Notes: generated from the sequence alone by a model not told the origin. A stretch of DNA of 25,225 nucleotides from Muribaculaceae bacterium (GCA_029060585.1 JAIDTS010000087.1:1-25225), one strand, 5' to 3'. Counted from the first letter of the stretch, positions 1 to 10,263 are shown. Numbers and translations: made by a program.

Positions 1-769
1 CGTTGCCGTCGGCGTCGCTGATCGTTACGTTCGCGCCGTCGATGAGGTCGAATGTGATGTAGCCGTAGTTCTCGGCGGCGCACATCCAGCCGTTGCCGGC
101 ATAGTCGGCTGCCCAGTACCATCCGGCATTGTCCTCACCTTCCGACGAGGGCACCTCATCGGGATTGATTGCTGTAGCGGCATCCCAGGGATCGGAATCG
201 CGGTAGTTGGCGGCGGCGTTCTCCGTCTCCGTGGCTGCATGGAGATGATCCCACGTGAAATTTGGATTCCAGTACCAGTGCGGGCCGCCCCAGTATGTAG
301 TCTTTGTCGAACCGTCCTCGAGCACTGCAAGATCAAGCTGCCATGTCTTGCTCTGGCCGACACCGCCGCTTATACGCTTCCAGAGATAGTTGTCGACAAA
401 CTCAGCGCAGAAATCATCCACAGTGAAAGTGTAGGGATCGCTCCATACATAACCTCCCCTGGTGCTGACACCCATCTGCACCTCGTAGCTGCCGTCGAAA
501 GGAATCTGGAGGGTCACCTCGCTTGTGGAGCGGCGTCCCTGGGGAGTGATCCACGCCACGCTGTATTTGGAGGGCATGAGGCTCTTCAAATGGATTATGT
601 TGGGGTTCTGGGAATCATGCTCCACGGAGAATGCGACTCCCTCCACCAGCTGTTCGGTCTTGATGTCAGGATCGGGAAGACTGTAGGTGTCTTCCGAGCA
701 GGACACAGCACCCATGGCTACGGCACCGTAGAGTGCCGCGCAGCCTATATATTTAAATGCTTTGGTCAT
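1..769 (-). CDS. Surface glycan-binding lipoprotein (SusE/F-position), C-terminus cut by window edge
   Basis: The reverse strand is open from an ATG at 769 to base 1 without a stop, giving about 256 residues of an incomplete protein. It starts MTKAFKYIGC and has a lipoprotein signal ending at Cys24, followed by Ser-Glu-Asp, which resembles the acidic export signal of Bacteroidetes surface lipoproteins. Residues about 45-118 look like a PKD/Ig-like fold. Residues from about 120 are rich in Trp, Tyr and Gly (for example WGGPHWYWNP), as in carbohydrate-binding jelly-roll domains. It lies 123 bp downstream of susD on the same strand, the usual place for a surface glycan-binding protein, so it probably binds the PUL's polysaccharide at the cell surface. 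A catalytic domain beyond the edge cannot be excluded. The family is inferred from position and composition. Confidence 0.8.
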   Translation of the reverse strand, partial: MTKAFKYIGCAALYGAVAMGAVSCSEDTYSLPDPDIKTEQLVEGVAFSVEHDSQNPNIIHLKSLMPSKYSVAWITPQGRRSTSEVTLQIPFDGSYEVQMGVSTRGGYVWSDPYTFTVDDFCAEFVDNYLWKRISGGVGQSKTWQLDLAVLEDGSTKTTYWGGPHWYWNPNFTWDHLHAATETENAAANYRDSDPWDAATAINPDEVPSSEGEDNAGWYWAADYAGNGWMCAAENYGYITFDLIDGANVTISDADGN

Positions 770-892
770 TTTTTAATAATGGTTTTGCAGAAGATCGATA
801 TTTGTGTGGACGGACATATAAGACAAACGCCACAATCCGCGCAATATTATATCGAATCTTCAATATATCAGTATTTTAACTTTTAATAACTA

Positions 893-2581
893 TCAGTTGC
901 CCCATCCGGGGTTCTGCTTCAGGGTATAGTTGGAAAGCACGATCTGGTTGGTCGGAATCTGGAATAGACCGTTTTTCTCGATGATCTTCTCGCGCTTGTA
1001 GCTGACAGTGGCGTTGATGCCTGCGTTCTGCACGGGTCCGGCGGAGGCGCACACAGCATCGGCGAGCACATCGACACCCTGGCGGAGGAGGTCCCAGTAG
1101 CGGATTCCCTCAAACGCGAGCTCAAGTGCACGTTCGTTCATGACGTTTTCCTTCGTCACGGGGACGGAAGCCATTCCGGCGCGCGAGCGCACCTCGTCGA
1201 GAGCATCCTGAGCGCTCTTAGAGGGCACGCCACCCATTTCCGCGATCATCAGCAGCACGTCTGCGTAGCGCATAAGCACGTAGTCCTGAGAGTTCTGGGT
1301 CTGGAAGTCTCCGCTGCCGTCTTCCTTCCAGGCGTTCATGCCGTTGGCGAAGGCGATGGGGGAATACTTCTTCACGCAGAGGCCGGTGAACTCACGCCAG
1401 TCCTTCACGGAATTTGTATAATCGGACGCTGCCGACACTCCTTCGGAGGCTGTATTGATGACTGATGCCGTCAGACGCGGATCGGAGGCAGCGAACTTGC
1501 TTGCATAAGAGGGACACACAGTAGCCGCACCCCAGCCTTTGCCATAGGGAGCGAAATTAAGGCTACGCATACCGAGCATCACCTGCCAGCGGTTGGAGTC
1601 GTTGTTGCCGTTGTAGTCCTGGGTAGGAGTGAACTTCTGCTGAAGCATACACTCGGAGTTGGCCTGGCCGGCGTAGGTGGAAAGCTCCGGATCCCAGCCG
1701 TCGGCTCCGAGCGGAACAAGCGATGCGGCCGGCCATAGGTTCTTGAACTCCTCGACCAGTGCGAAGTTGCCGCTCTTGACTATATCGTCGAGGCCGTCGA
1801 GCACTTCCTGCTTCGTGAGGGTGCCTGTAGTCACACCGTCGGCTGTATAGCCGAGCTCCTTGCCATAGTAGCCGGTATAGTAGAGATATACGCGGGCGAG
1901 CATGGCCTCCATTGCATATTTCGTGATGCGTCCGTTGTCATTCTTGTCGAGGTTAGCGTCAGCGGGAATATTCGCGATCGCGTATTTCATATCCTCCACG
2001 ATGGCAGCGTAGACCTCCGCGGGATCTGTCGGAGTACGGTTCTCGTTGATGGCCTCGAGGAAGAGGGGGATGTTGCCCCACATACGCACCATGTCGAAAT
2101 AAAGGAGCGCGCGGATGGCGCGGCATTCACCCATATACAGGCCGTGGTTCTGCGACTCGCCTTCCCAGTTGATCTGGTTCTCATGGTCGCAGAGCTCGTT
2201 GCAGCGGTATACGGCTGCATAATATACCTTCCAGTCCTGCTCGAAGAGGTTCTGGTCGGCGGGGGAAAGGGAAAGGTCGAACTGGTCCATGGCCTGATAG
2301 CCGTAGCCGTCGTTGGCGCCTGTGCCGCCGTAGCATTCGTCACTGAAGACGCTGGCTGCAACCATGATTCCCACACCCGGGGCGGAGCTGATCTGGCGCC
2401 AGCCGTCGTAGCAGCCGAGCAGCGCGCGCCATGCGTCGCCTTCGGTCTTATAGAAGTTCTCGGTGTTTGACTCCACCTTCGACTCCACGTCGAGGAAACT
2501 TTCGGCGCAGCCCGTAGTCAAGGCTACAAGCGATGCCGCAGCGAATCCGAGAGATAATATATTTGATTTAAATAATTTCAT
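893..2581 (-). CDS. susD: SusD/RagB-family outer-membrane glycan-binding lipoprotein
   Basis: This 562-residue protein is normal in length for SusD. Its signal peptide ends in the lipobox TTGC (Cys25), followed by the typical SusD opening AESFLDVESK. Helical TPR-like segments include YNELCDHENQI-type and RALLYFDMVRMWGNIPL motifs around residues 125-175. The conserved C-terminal half has YVLMRYADVLLMIAE, ALDEVRSRAG, ERALELAFEGIRYWDLLRQG and the terminal QNPGWGN. SusD proteins form the lid of the SusC barrel and capture oligosaccharides at the surface. The start is 28 bp after the susC stop, so the two are surely co-transcribed. The exact glycan cannot be read from the sequence. Confidence 0.97.
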   Translation of the reverse strand: MKLFKSNILSLGFAAASLVALTTGCAESFLDVESKVESNTENFYKTEGDAWRALLGCYDGWRQISSAPGVGIMVAASVFSDECYGGTGANDGYGYQAMDQFDLSLSPADQNLFEQDWKVYYAAVYRCNELCDHENQINWEGESQNHGLYMGECRAIRALLYFDMVRMWGNIPLFLEAINENRTPTDPAEVYAAIVEDMKYAIANIPADANLDKNDNGRITKYAMEAMLARVYLYYTGYYGKELGYTADGVTTGTLTKQEVLDGLDDIVKSGNFALVEEFKNLWPAASLVPLGADGWDPELSTYAGQANSECMLQQKFTPTQDYNGNNDSNRWQVMLGMRSLNFAPYGKGWGAATVCPSYASKFAASDPRLTASVINTASEGVSAASDYTNSVKDWREFTGLCVKKYSPIAFANGMNAWKEDGSGDFQTQNSQDYVLMRYADVLLMIAEMGGVPSKSAQDALDEVRSRAGMASVPVTKENVMNERALELAFEGIRYWDLLRQGVDVLADAVCASAGPVQNAGINATVSYKREKIIEKNGLFQIPTNQIVLSNYTLKQNPGWGN

Positions 2582-2609
2582 TGCTATTGGATTATTGAAG
2601 GATTATCAA

Positions 2610-5600
2610 TTAGAAACCGAGGTTGACACCGAAGAGGACAGTGCGTGGAGTCGGATAGTAACCGACGTCGACACCGCTTACCCATGAGGAAGTACCGTAA
2701 CCGATCTCGGGATCCATGCCGTTGTATTTCGTGAAGGTGGCGAGATTCTGAACCTGAACGTAGAGGCGGGCCTGGCTGCACCACTTCTGCTTCATGATGG
2801 GAGCGAAGTCATAGCCGAAGGTCAGGTTGCTCAGGCGGAGGAAATCGCCGTCGTGGAGGAAGAGGTCGGAGAAGGCGCAGTTGATCATGCCGTTGGTCAC
2901 GCGCGGAATCCTGTCGGAAGTTCCTTCGCCTGTCCAGCGTCCAAGAATCTCGGTGGTGTAGTTGGCCTTCTGGTTGGCATAGTTTCGGTAGCTCTGCACG
3001 AGCTTGTTGCCGGCTACTCCGGTTGCCACGAGTCCGAGGTCGAAGTTCTTCCAGTTGAGATTGATGTTGAATCCATAGGTGAACTTGGGCACGCCGTTTC
3101 CGAGGTCTATCTTGTCGTCGTCGTTGATGACGCCGTCATGGTTCTGGTCTACGAAACGGACATCGCCCGGGCGCACATTCGCCTGGAGCACACCGTTGCC
3201 GGCGGCTATCCATTCGTCGATCTCACGTTGGTTCTGGAAGAGTCCTGCGGTCTGGAAGCCCCACCAATAGCCGATGGCGTGTCCGTTCTCGGCGCGGTAG
3301 AACTCAGTGGAGTTGTCGTAGAGCATGTTTGTCAGACCGTGGACGATGCCGTCTTCAGTTGGGATTGAGCCGACCTTATTCTTATTATAGGTGAAGTTGG
3401 CGCCGATGCTGTAGGAGAAGTCCTTGCCGATCACGTCGTTCCAGTTGAGGGCGAGCTCCACGCCGGAGTTGATTACGTTACCACCATTGATATAAGGCGC
3501 TCCGGCACCGGCTGTTGCGAGGATCGGAGCCTCCACGAGCCAGTCTTTCGTCATCTTGCGATACCAGTCGAAGTTCACATGCAGACGGCTTCCGAAGAGT
3601 GCTGCGTCGAAACCGAAGTCGAGCTGTTCGGAGGTCTCCCATGTCAGGTCGGCGTTGCCGAGACGGTTGGGATATGCTCCCCAGTTGGCACCGAGAGTGG
3701 TGGAATAATCAAAGTACTCACCCCCTTCTCCGAAATACTCACCGAAGAAGTAGTGGGTGTTGGAGACCTTCACGGGAGCGAGATATGCGTAGTTTGAGAT
3801 GTTCTGGTTGCCGACGCGGCCCCAGCTGCCTCGTATCTTGAGGAAGTCGAGCCATGAGTGGGATGCCTCCATGAACTCCTCGCTCGAGATGTTCCAGCCT
3901 GCCGATACGGAGGGGAATGTACCGAAGCGGTGTCCGCGGGCGAACTTTGACGAACCATCGCTGCGGACGGTTACGTTGATCATGTATTTCTCACGCCAGT
4001 TCCAGCCGAGACGGCCGAAGTAGCTGACCGAGCGGCTTACATCCCAAGGACTGCCGCCGGCGCTGAGGCCATCGGCTGAAGTGGCTGCCGTGCCGTTGTT
4101 GACCCATGCGTAGGGCCATGTGTCGAATCCTTCCTTAAGGTCGCGCTGACCCGCGCTTACAGAGGCACCGGAATTACGGTAGGCCTCCATACCGAGAAGG
4201 GCGTTGAAGGCATGGTCCTTGATGTTGAAGTCGTAGGATATAGTGTTGGTCCAAGTCATTCCGAGGCCGCGGCCCATGCTCTGGCTTACGGATGTATGTT
4301 GACGGTAGTCGTAGATCGAGAACTGATATATCGGTGAGTAACCGCGGTATTCGGAGGAGCTGGCCACGGCGCCGAATACAGTGCGGAGCTTAAGGTTCTT
4401 TATCGGTTCTATCTGGGCATATACATTTCCTGAGAAAGTGGTGCTCTTGTTGTCGCTCTGGTTGTTGATCATCATCGATCCGTAGGGGTTGCCTGCCGCG
4501 TTGTCCCAGTCGTTGTTGGTAGTGTCGTAGTATTCGCCCCCGGGACCGTAGACAGGGATGAGGGGAGAGACCCCGAATGCGCCGCGAAGCGAGTTGTTGT
4601 ACTGGTTGCCGACTCCGATACCATGGTTTTTCTTATAGACGAAGCTTACCTGCTCGCCGACGGTAACGATTCCGCCGAAAAGCTTATGGTCGGAGTTGAT
4701 TCGGAAGTTGTAACGCGAGTAGTCCGAGACCTTGCTTCCGCCGCCGATACCTTCCTGATTAAGGTAGCCGATGCTCATGGCGTAGGTGCTCGTGGCGTTG
4801 CCTCCTGTCACGCCGATGGTATAGCTCTGTGTGGCGGCGTTTTCCTTAAACATCTGATTGGTCCAATCGGTATCATACACGCCGAGACGGTTACCCTCCG
4901 AGTCGGTGCGCCAGATTGAAGACATGGTGTCCCATGCATAGGGATCGGAGTTGTCGGCGATCTGCTGCTCGTCCATGATTGTCATGTATTCGTGGGCGTT
5001 CAGCATCTTCACCTTGTGGGCCACATTCTGGATGCCGTAGTATCCGTCGAATGTCACTTTTGTGCGTCCCTCGCGTCCTTTCTTAGTAGTGACGAGGACA
5101 ACGCCGTTGGCTGCCTGCGCACCATAGATGGCAGCAGAAGCCGCGTCCTTCAGCACGTCGATGCTCTCGATATCTGCAGGATTAAGGGTGGAGATGTCAC
5201 CGCCCACTCCGTCTATAAGGTAGAGCGGACCGGCGTTGCCGATTGTTCCGAGGCCGCGGATGCGAACCTTCATGTCGGAACCGGGCTGACCGGAGTTGGA
5301 GCTGATGTTGACGCCGGCCAGCTGTCCCTGCATGGCCTGCAGCGGAGAGTTGGTGTTCATCTTAAGGATGTCGGCGCCTTCCATCTGGGAGGTTGCTCCT
5401 GTCAGAAGTTTCTTCTTCTGTACGCCGTAGCCGATCACGACGAGGTCGTCGAGAGTGCTGCTGTCGTCAAGAAGAGCCACGTCGAGGCGGGATGATTCCA
5501 CCTTGATTTCGCGCTGCTGCATCCCGACGTAGGAGAAGACGAGGGTTGAACCCTTCTGGGCCTCGATTCGGTAGTTGCCGTCAATGTCGGTGGCTGTTCC

Positions 5601-5780
5601 TGTGCTTGAGTTCTTCACCATGACGGTGACGCCGATAAGAGGCTCTCCGTCAGCGGCGGAGGTCACCGTGCCGGTCACGACGAGAGACTGCGCTGCGGCC
5701 AGTCCGATACCGCCGAGAAGGCAGCCCGCTGCGACCGCGAGGCGCAACAGCCCTCGCCTGCAAAAGTCTTTGAATTTCAT
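2610..5780 (-). CDS. susC: SusC/RagA-family TonB-dependent outer-membrane transporter
   Basis: A 1056-residue protein that imports oligosaccharides across the outer membrane using TonB energy. A signal peptide (about 1-30) is followed by a carboxypeptidase-regulatory-like domain (about 35-105; GEPLIGVTVMVKNSSTGTAT, DIDGNYRI). Next come a TonB-box-like segment LDDLVVIGYG, a plug domain (about 120-235) with LQAMQGQLAGVNI, VRIRGLGTIG and PLYLIDGVGG, and a large beta barrel. The barrel ends in TPRTVLFGVNLGF, with the terminal aromatic expected of outer-membrane proteins. The reading frame is intact. It is the first gene of the susC-susD-lipoprotein operon and is transcribed divergently from the HTCS. 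A good Bacteroidetes promoter lies about 50 bp upstream. Confidence 0.98.
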   Translation of the reverse strand: MKFKDFCRRGLLRLAVAAGCLLGGIGLAAAQSLVVTGTVTSAADGEPLIGVTVMVKNSSTGTATDIDGNYRIEAQKGSTLVFSYVGMQQREIKVESSRLDVALLDDSSTLDDLVVIGYGVQKKKLLTGATSQMEGADILKMNTNSPLQAMQGQLAGVNISSNSGQPGSDMKVRIRGLGTIGNAGPLYLIDGVGGDISTLNPADIESIDVLKDAASAAIYGAQAANGVVLVTTKKGREGRTKVTFDGYYGIQNVAHKVKMLNAHEYMTIMDEQQIADNSDPYAWDTMSSIWRTDSEGNRLGVYDTDWTNQMFKENAATQSYTIGVTGGNATSTYAMSIGYLNQEGIGGGSKVSDYSRYNFRINSDHKLFGGIVTVGEQVSFVYKKNHGIGVGNQYNNSLRGAFGVSPLIPVYGPGGEYYDTTNNDWDNAAGNPYGSMMINNQSDNKSTTFSGNVYAQIEPIKNLKLRTVFGAVASSSEYRGYSPIYQFSIYDYRQHTSVSQSMGRGLGMTWTNTISYDFNIKDHAFNALLGMEAYRNSGASVSAGQRDLKEGFDTWPYAWVNNGTAATSADGLSAGGSPWDVSRSVSYFGRLGWNWREKYMINVTVRSDGSSKFARGHRFGTFPSVSAGWNISSEEFMEASHSWLDFLKIRGSWGRVGNQNISNYAYLAPVKVSNTHYFFGEYFGEGGEYFDYSTTLGANWGAYPNRLGNADLTWETSEQLDFGFDAALFGSRLHVNFDWYRKMTKDWLVEAPILATAGAGAPYINGGNVINSGVELALNWNDVIGKDFSYSIGANFTYNKNKVGSIPTEDGIVHGLTNMLYDNSTEFYRAENGHAIGYWWGFQTAGLFQNQREIDEWIAAGNGVLQANVRPGDVRFVDQNHDGVINDDDKIDLGNGVPKFTYGFNINLNWKNFDLGLVATGVAGNKLVQSYRNYANQKANYTTEILGRWTGEGTSDRIPRVTNGMINCAFSDLFLHDGDFLRLSNLTFGYDFAPIMKQKWCSQARLYVQVQNLATFTKYNGMDPEIGYGTSSWVSGVDVGYYPTPRTVLFGVNLGF

Positions 5781-5830
5781 TTGCTTTGATTTTAGGTTGT
5801 TATAAAATTGAATTCAAATGTTAACGAATG

Positions 5831-5862
5831 CAAAGATAGGGCAAAAAGACTGCCCTATGAAA
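5831..5862 (-). promoter_or_regulatory. susC promoter (Bacteroidetes type)
   Basis: On the minus strand, TATCTTTG (5838-5831) matches the -7 consensus TAnnTTTG perfectly. TTTC (5862-5859), one base off TTTG, lies 20 bp upstream. The predicted transcript starts near 5826, giving a leader of about 45 nt before the susC ATG at 5780. Confidence 0.7.
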
Positions 5863-6049
5863 ACTTTGCGCTTCTAATAGAGAGGCCATTTGTTGCCAAA
5901 GGCATAATTCCTGGTCAGGATATGTTAATTCAAAGGGTATCGGATGTTTCCAAAGTCATCCACAAATCGCTGTTTTTCCGCATCTTGACCATACCCATGC
6001 AGCTGCCACCACACCATGCCGCCACCTCTACAAAATCTTGGTCCGCATG

Positions 6050-6081
6050 TTTGGAGATACGCCGATTATTTATTTACTTTG
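6050..6081 (+). promoter_or_regulatory. HTCS gene promoter (Bacteroidetes type)
   Basis: TTTG (6050-6053), 20 bp, then TTACTTTG (6074-6081), which is one mismatch from TAnnTTTG. The predicted start lies about 25 nt before the ATG at 6111. This supports that start codon over the upstream in-frame ATG at 5808. Confidence 0.6.
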
Positions 6082-6110
6082 CGTGTAAAACAGAAAAAAG
6101 GCCACACATC

Positions 6111-9100
6111 ATGACAAAAAGAACCGCAGTGGCGTTACTGACAATGGTCATCACAGCTATACTGGCCTGCGCACAGGAGCAGGCGCTGTCTATGCGCCAT
6201 GTCAGCCATACCGCCGGACTGCCTAACAACTACGTAACCGCACTCTACAAGGACTCCCGCGGTTTCCTCTGGATAGGATCCTCAGCGGGACTCTTCAGAT
6301 ATGACGGCTTTTCGGCCCGAAAGGTAGCGGAAATGGTAGATAGGAACTCCGGCGTACTGAGCGAGCAGACGATAGGAATCCAGGAAGACTCCAAAAGAAG
6401 GCTATGGGTGCAGAGCGAGGCCTCGCACGCCATCTACGATCCGGAGACGAACACCCTCATAGACTGGATATCAGACTACATCAGACAGTTCGGCATCACA
6501 GACTATGCGACCGCCGTCTTTGCCGACGACAACGGCGATATATGGATCGCAACGGATAAAGACGGGCTCTACCGGCTCGACATACAGGGAAACAAGGCTG
6601 AGAAAGCCACTTCCACCGGCCAGCCCTATACGAAAATATGCAGCCTCACGTCTGCAAGGGGGAAGATAATCGGAGTGACTTCTTCGGCTTCGCTGCTCGA
6701 GACAGATCCCGCGACCATGAAGACAAGACTCCTGGCTCCTCCGCCGGAGGATCCTTATCCCGACGCCGGGCACCACCGGATTTACAGCGATGCAGCCGGC
6801 CACCTATGGATAATCAACACCGACCGCATACTCCTCTACAATCTTGACAAAGCCTCCTGGCAGAATTCGCTGCTTCCAGCAGGAGGACACGTCGGCGTGG
6901 TCAAGGAAATACGCGAGGATTCGAAGGGAAACCTCTGGATAGCGCGCGACCATAAAGGAATCGAACGGCTGGAGATGCACGACGGAAAGTTCATTATAGT
7001 TCCTGTCGCGACTTCCGGGGATTTCTCACCTCAGTCTACGGTCTCCGCAATCCTTGAGGACGACAACGGGACACTGCTTTTCGGGACCTACAAGCTCGGC
7101 CTCTACGCCTACAACGAAAGCGTGGAGAAATTCAGGACCGAAAGGTTTCCCGGACAGTCAGACATGCCCGACGTAAACTGCATGCTCACCTCGCGCGACG
7201 GGAGCGTATGGATAGGGTCTGACAATTCGGGACTGTGGAAATGGACTCCCGCCGACAATGAACGCCGACACATAGCCGACATCACGGAAGATGCGGAAGG
7301 AGCCATCACATGTCTGGCGGAATCTCCCGAAGGCAAAATACTGATAGGAAAATTCGCCCGAGGCCTATTCGCAGAAAGCGAAGGAAAGGTAGCTCGCTTT
7401 GCGACGGGAAGCGACATCGACCGCTCATATGTATGGAGCATGGCCTTTGACCGCGACGGCATACTCTGGATTGGGACGCTCGGCAACGGAGTGTTCCGCT
7501 ATGATCCAAGGAGACGCACAGCCGACAACCTGACAACGAAAAACTCCGGTCTGAAGTCAGACTTCATCACCTCCATACTGCCATCGGAAGACGGCAAAGT
7601 ATATATAGGCTCCTCCGGAGGCATAAGACGATATGACCCTGCTACCGGGGAGGTGACCCCTGTGAGGATCGGATCTACGCCCTCGCTCAGCGACATCAAG
7701 GTGATACAGATATTCGAAGATTCGAGAGGACTGCTCTGGATAGCCACCACATCCGGACTTAAGGTGCTCGACAGGAAAAGAGACAAGGTCTTCAGCATCC
7801 CTACCGGCGCATCCGCACAGGGAGTCGACGTACTCGGCATCGCGGAAGACAACCGGAGCCACATCTGGGTCAGCAGCAGCGCGAGACTCACCGACCTGAA
7901 AGTGACTTTCGACGACTCTACGGGAGAGTTTCACGTAAGCCGAAGGGAATACGACAGTCATTCGGGACTTCCGGACTACGATTTCAACCAACGTTCCTTC
8001 GCCAGACTGGCCGACGGCAGCATCGCCGTCGGCGGCCCGTTCGGCATCACATGGTTCAATCCATCAGGCATCCGGATGAACGTCAGCAGGCCGAAAGTCA
8101 TATTCACCGACCTCTATATGGACGGACACCCGGTCAACCCCGGAGAGGAAATCAACGGAAAGGTGCCGCTGAAGAAAGCGATACATTCCGAGGAAAGAAT
8201 TGAATTGAGCCACAACGCGAAAGACTTCACAATATTCTTCGCCTCAGACAACTACGCTCTGCCTGAGAAGACACGGTTCAGATACAGACTCGAGGGCTAC
8301 AACGACCAATGGACAGAATGTCCGGAAGGCATAAACTACGTGAGCTACACCAACCTATCGCCGGGCACCTACCGCCTGCAGGTGACGGCCGTCAACGAAG
8401 ACGGCTACGAAAGCGAGCATCCGGCATCTATTCAGATCAGGATCCACCATTCATTCTGGGGCTCACCCTGGGGCTGGGGACTCTACGCGCTGGCAGCCGC
8501 GGCATGCGTATGGATCATAGTGCTTATCGCAAGAAAGCGCGAACGGCGTCTGCTCTATCAGCGCAATCTGGAAGAGAGCCGTAGGAAACAGGAGGAACTC
8601 AACCAGATGAAATTCCGGTTCTTCACCAACGTCAGCCACGACCTGAGGACGCCTCTCTCGCTTATAGTCTCCCCTTTGGAAGACATGCTCAAGGAATCGA
8701 CCGACAGTCGACAGACCAAACGCCTCAACCTTATGCGCAATAACGCCTTGCGCCTGCTCTCGCTCGTCAACCAGCTGCTCGATTTCCGGAAATCCGAGGA
8801 ATCGGAGCTGGGGCTTAATCCATCGGAGGGAGACATAGTGGCCTTCGCCCGCAATGTATGCAATTCATTCCTGAGCCTATCCGAACGCAAGGATATTCAC
8901 CTCACTTTTTATTCCGATGAAGAACGCATCGACATGCTCTTTGACAGCGACAAGATGGAGAAGATACTGATGAATCTGCTGGGAAACGCATTCAAGTTCA
9001 CACCCTCGGGAGGACGAATCGACGTGGCCATCGACCATAGCGGAGACAACGGCTCCAACCTGCGCATCAAGGTAGCGGATACCGGAATCGGTATAAAGGA

Positions 9101-10175
9101 CAAGGATAAGAAACGTATCTTCGAGAGGTTCTATCAGGTGGATGATGAAGCAGAATCCCATCCGGGCACCGGAAGCGGCATCGGCCTCAGCATGGTGAGC
9201 GAGTATGTAAGGCTCCACGAAGGCTCCATAAGAGTGGTCGATAATGTCGAGAAAGGGAGTGTCTTCATAATAGAGATTCCGATCAGGCACGTGATCGCCG
9301 CCAACGACCAGATGACCTCAGGAAAAGAGGCCGACGATCTTACCACAGTAAAACTACACGACAATCAGTCTGACGAAACGAAGGAGCCGGACCGGAACCA
9401 GACGCGCAGGACAGCTCTTGTGGTAGACGACAGCCTTGACATGACCGAAATGCTCAAGGACAGCCTCGACGGCATCTATGAAGTGGTGACAGTCCACGAC
9501 GGCAGGAAGGCGCTCGAGAAGGCGAGGCAGCTGAAGCCGGACATTATCCTAACAGACCTGATGATGCCGGGAATGAACGGTATGGAACTCTGCCGCGCGC
9601 TTAAAGAAGACAGGAGGACTGTCAACATACCTATCATCATTCTTACGGCCAAGCATGACCTCGGAGTGAAACTCGAGGGACTGACCATAGGCGCGGACGA
9701 CTACATCACCAAACCATTCAATCTCGACGTGCTTCGCCTCAGGATGCGACGCCTCATCGAACTGAGTGCGAAGGGAGCGCGCCGTACGCTCATAGAGCCG
9801 GAACCCGACAACATCAGGATCACGCCCATCGACGAGAAACTGATAGAGAAAGCCGTGAAATACGTTTCGCAAAACCTAAGCCGTCCGGAACTTTCCGTAG
9901 AGGAACTGAGCGATCACTTAGGCATGAGCAGGGTGAGCCTCTACAAGAAAATCAAGCAGATCACCGGGAAGAGTCCGCTCGAGTTCATCCGCATAATACG
10001 TCTGAAGCGGGCCGCGCAGCTGCTGCGCGAAAGCCAGCTCAATGTCTCGGAGATAGCTTACAAGACGGGGTTCAACAATCCGAAGATGTTCAGCAGATAC
10101 TTCAAGGAGGAATTCGGCATCCTGCCGTCGGCATATCAGGATAAAGAGGGCGCTGAAACAAACTACACCCTTTGA
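6111..10175 (+). CDS. Hybrid two-component system sensor histidine kinase/response regulator (HTCS) of the PUL
   Basis: A 1354-residue one-protein signalling system. A signal peptide (1-24) leads into a periplasmic sensor of about 12-13 beta-propeller repeats of the type DSRGFLWIGSSAGLFRYD (about 30-690), then a Y_Y_Y domain (about 694-777). A transmembrane helix lies at about 789-810. The cytoplasmic part has a HisKA domain with SHDLRTPL (His843), an HATPase domain with NLLGNAFKFTP, DTGIGI and GTGSGIGLSM (about 940-1057), a receiver domain with phospho-acceptor Asp1149 in ILTDLMMPGMNG and KPFN, and a C-terminal AraC-type DNA-binding domain (about 1240-1347). All key residues are present. HTCS proteins bind a breakdown oligosaccharide in the periplasm and activate their PUL. 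The ATG at 6111 was chosen over 5808 because a signal peptide starts there and the promoter lies between the two. Confidence 0.97.
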   Translation: MTKRTAVALLTMVITAILACAQEQALSMRHVSHTAGLPNNYVTALYKDSRGFLWIGSSAGLFRYDGFSARKVAEMVDRNSGVLSEQTIGIQEDSKRRLWVQSEASHAIYDPETNTLIDWISDYIRQFGITDYATAVFADDNGDIWIATDKDGLYRLDIQGNKAEKATSTGQPYTKICSLTSARGKIIGVTSSASLLETDPATMKTRLLAPPPEDPYPDAGHHRIYSDAAGHLWIINTDRILLYNLDKASWQNSLLPAGGHVGVVKEIREDSKGNLWIARDHKGIERLEMHDGKFIIVPVATSGDFSPQSTVSAILEDDNGTLLFGTYKLGLYAYNESVEKFRTERFPGQSDMPDVNCMLTSRDGSVWIGSDNSGLWKWTPADNERRHIADITEDAEGAITCLAESPEGKILIGKFARGLFAESEGKVARFATGSDIDRSYVWSMAFDRDGILWIGTLGNGVFRYDPRRRTADNLTTKNSGLKSDFITSILPSEDGKVYIGSSGGIRRYDPATGEVTPVRIGSTPSLSDIKVIQIFEDSRGLLWIATTSGLKVLDRKRDKVFSIPTGASAQGVDVLGIAEDNRSHIWVSSSARLTDLKVTFDDSTGEFHVSRREYDSHSGLPDYDFNQRSFARLADGSIAVGGPFGITWFNPSGIRMNVSRPKVIFTDLYMDGHPVNPGEEINGKVPLKKAIHSEERIELSHNAKDFTIFFASDNYALPEKTRFRYRLEGYNDQWTECPEGINYVSYTNLSPGTYRLQVTAVNEDGYESEHPASIQIRIHHSFWGSPWGWGLYALAAAACVWIIVLIARKRERRLLYQRNLEESRRKQEELNQMKFRFFTNVSHDLRTPLSLIVSPLEDMLKESTDSRQTKRLNLMRNNALRLLSLVNQLLDFRKSEESELGLNPSEGDIVAFARNVCNSFLSLSERKDIHLTFYSDEERIDMLFDSDKMEKILMNLLGNAFKFTPSGGRIDVAIDHSGDNGSNLRIKVADTGIGIKDKDKKRIFERFYQVDDEAESHPGTGSGIGLSMVSEYVRLHEGSIRVVDNVEKGSVFIIEIPIRHVIAANDQMTSGKEADDLTTVKLHDNQSDETKEPDRNQTRRTALVVDDSLDMTEMLKDSLDGIYEVVTVHDGRKALEKARQLKPDIILTDLMMPGMNGMELCRALKEDRRTVNIPIIILTAKHDLGVKLEGLTIGADDYITKPFNLDVLRLRMRRLIELSAKGARRTLIEPEPDNIRITPIDEKLIEKAVKYVSQNLSRPELSVEELSDHLGMSRVSLYKKIKQITGKSPLEFIRIIRLKRAAQLLRESQLNVSEIAYKTGFNNPKMFSRYFKEEFGILPSAYQDKEGAETNYTL

Positions 10176-10255
10176 GTTAACAATCCGCACCTATGCCGAC
10201 CAACATATACCCTCCATATGATACGCATGACACCCTCTCTTCACGAATTAATCGT

Positions 10256-10263
10256 TAATTTTG
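10256..10263 (+). promoter_or_regulatory. Probable -7 element for the GH31-GH2 transcript
   Basis: TAATTTTG matches TAnnTTTG exactly and lies 39 bp before the GH31 ATG in the 127-bp spacer after the HTCS stop. No TTTG is visible 19-21 bp upstream, so this promoter may need an activator such as the HTCS. Confidence 0.5.

Larger units (their letters stand above)
5781..6110. promoter_or_regulatory. Divergent control region between susC and the HTCS gene (330 bp)
   Basis: The spacer contains no convincing gene. It carries the susC promoter on the minus strand (5831-5862) and the HTCS promoter on the plus strand (6050-6081). About 190 bp lie between them, where an HTCS operator would be expected. 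I could not identify a clear direct or inverted repeat that would mark it. The frame of the HTCS is open through this spacer, but that looks accidental. Confidence 0.6.

Noticed and set aside
239..886. 215-residue plus-strand ORF near the left edge
   Set aside because: It is antisense to the glycan-binding lipoprotein, whose reverse frame has a lipoprotein signal and a carbohydrate-binding-type composition; the plus ORF has no recognisable features.
5808..6110. In-frame N-terminal extension of the HTCS by 101 residues
   Set aside because: It precedes the predicted promoter, has no domain character, and would bury the clear signal peptide that starts at 6111.
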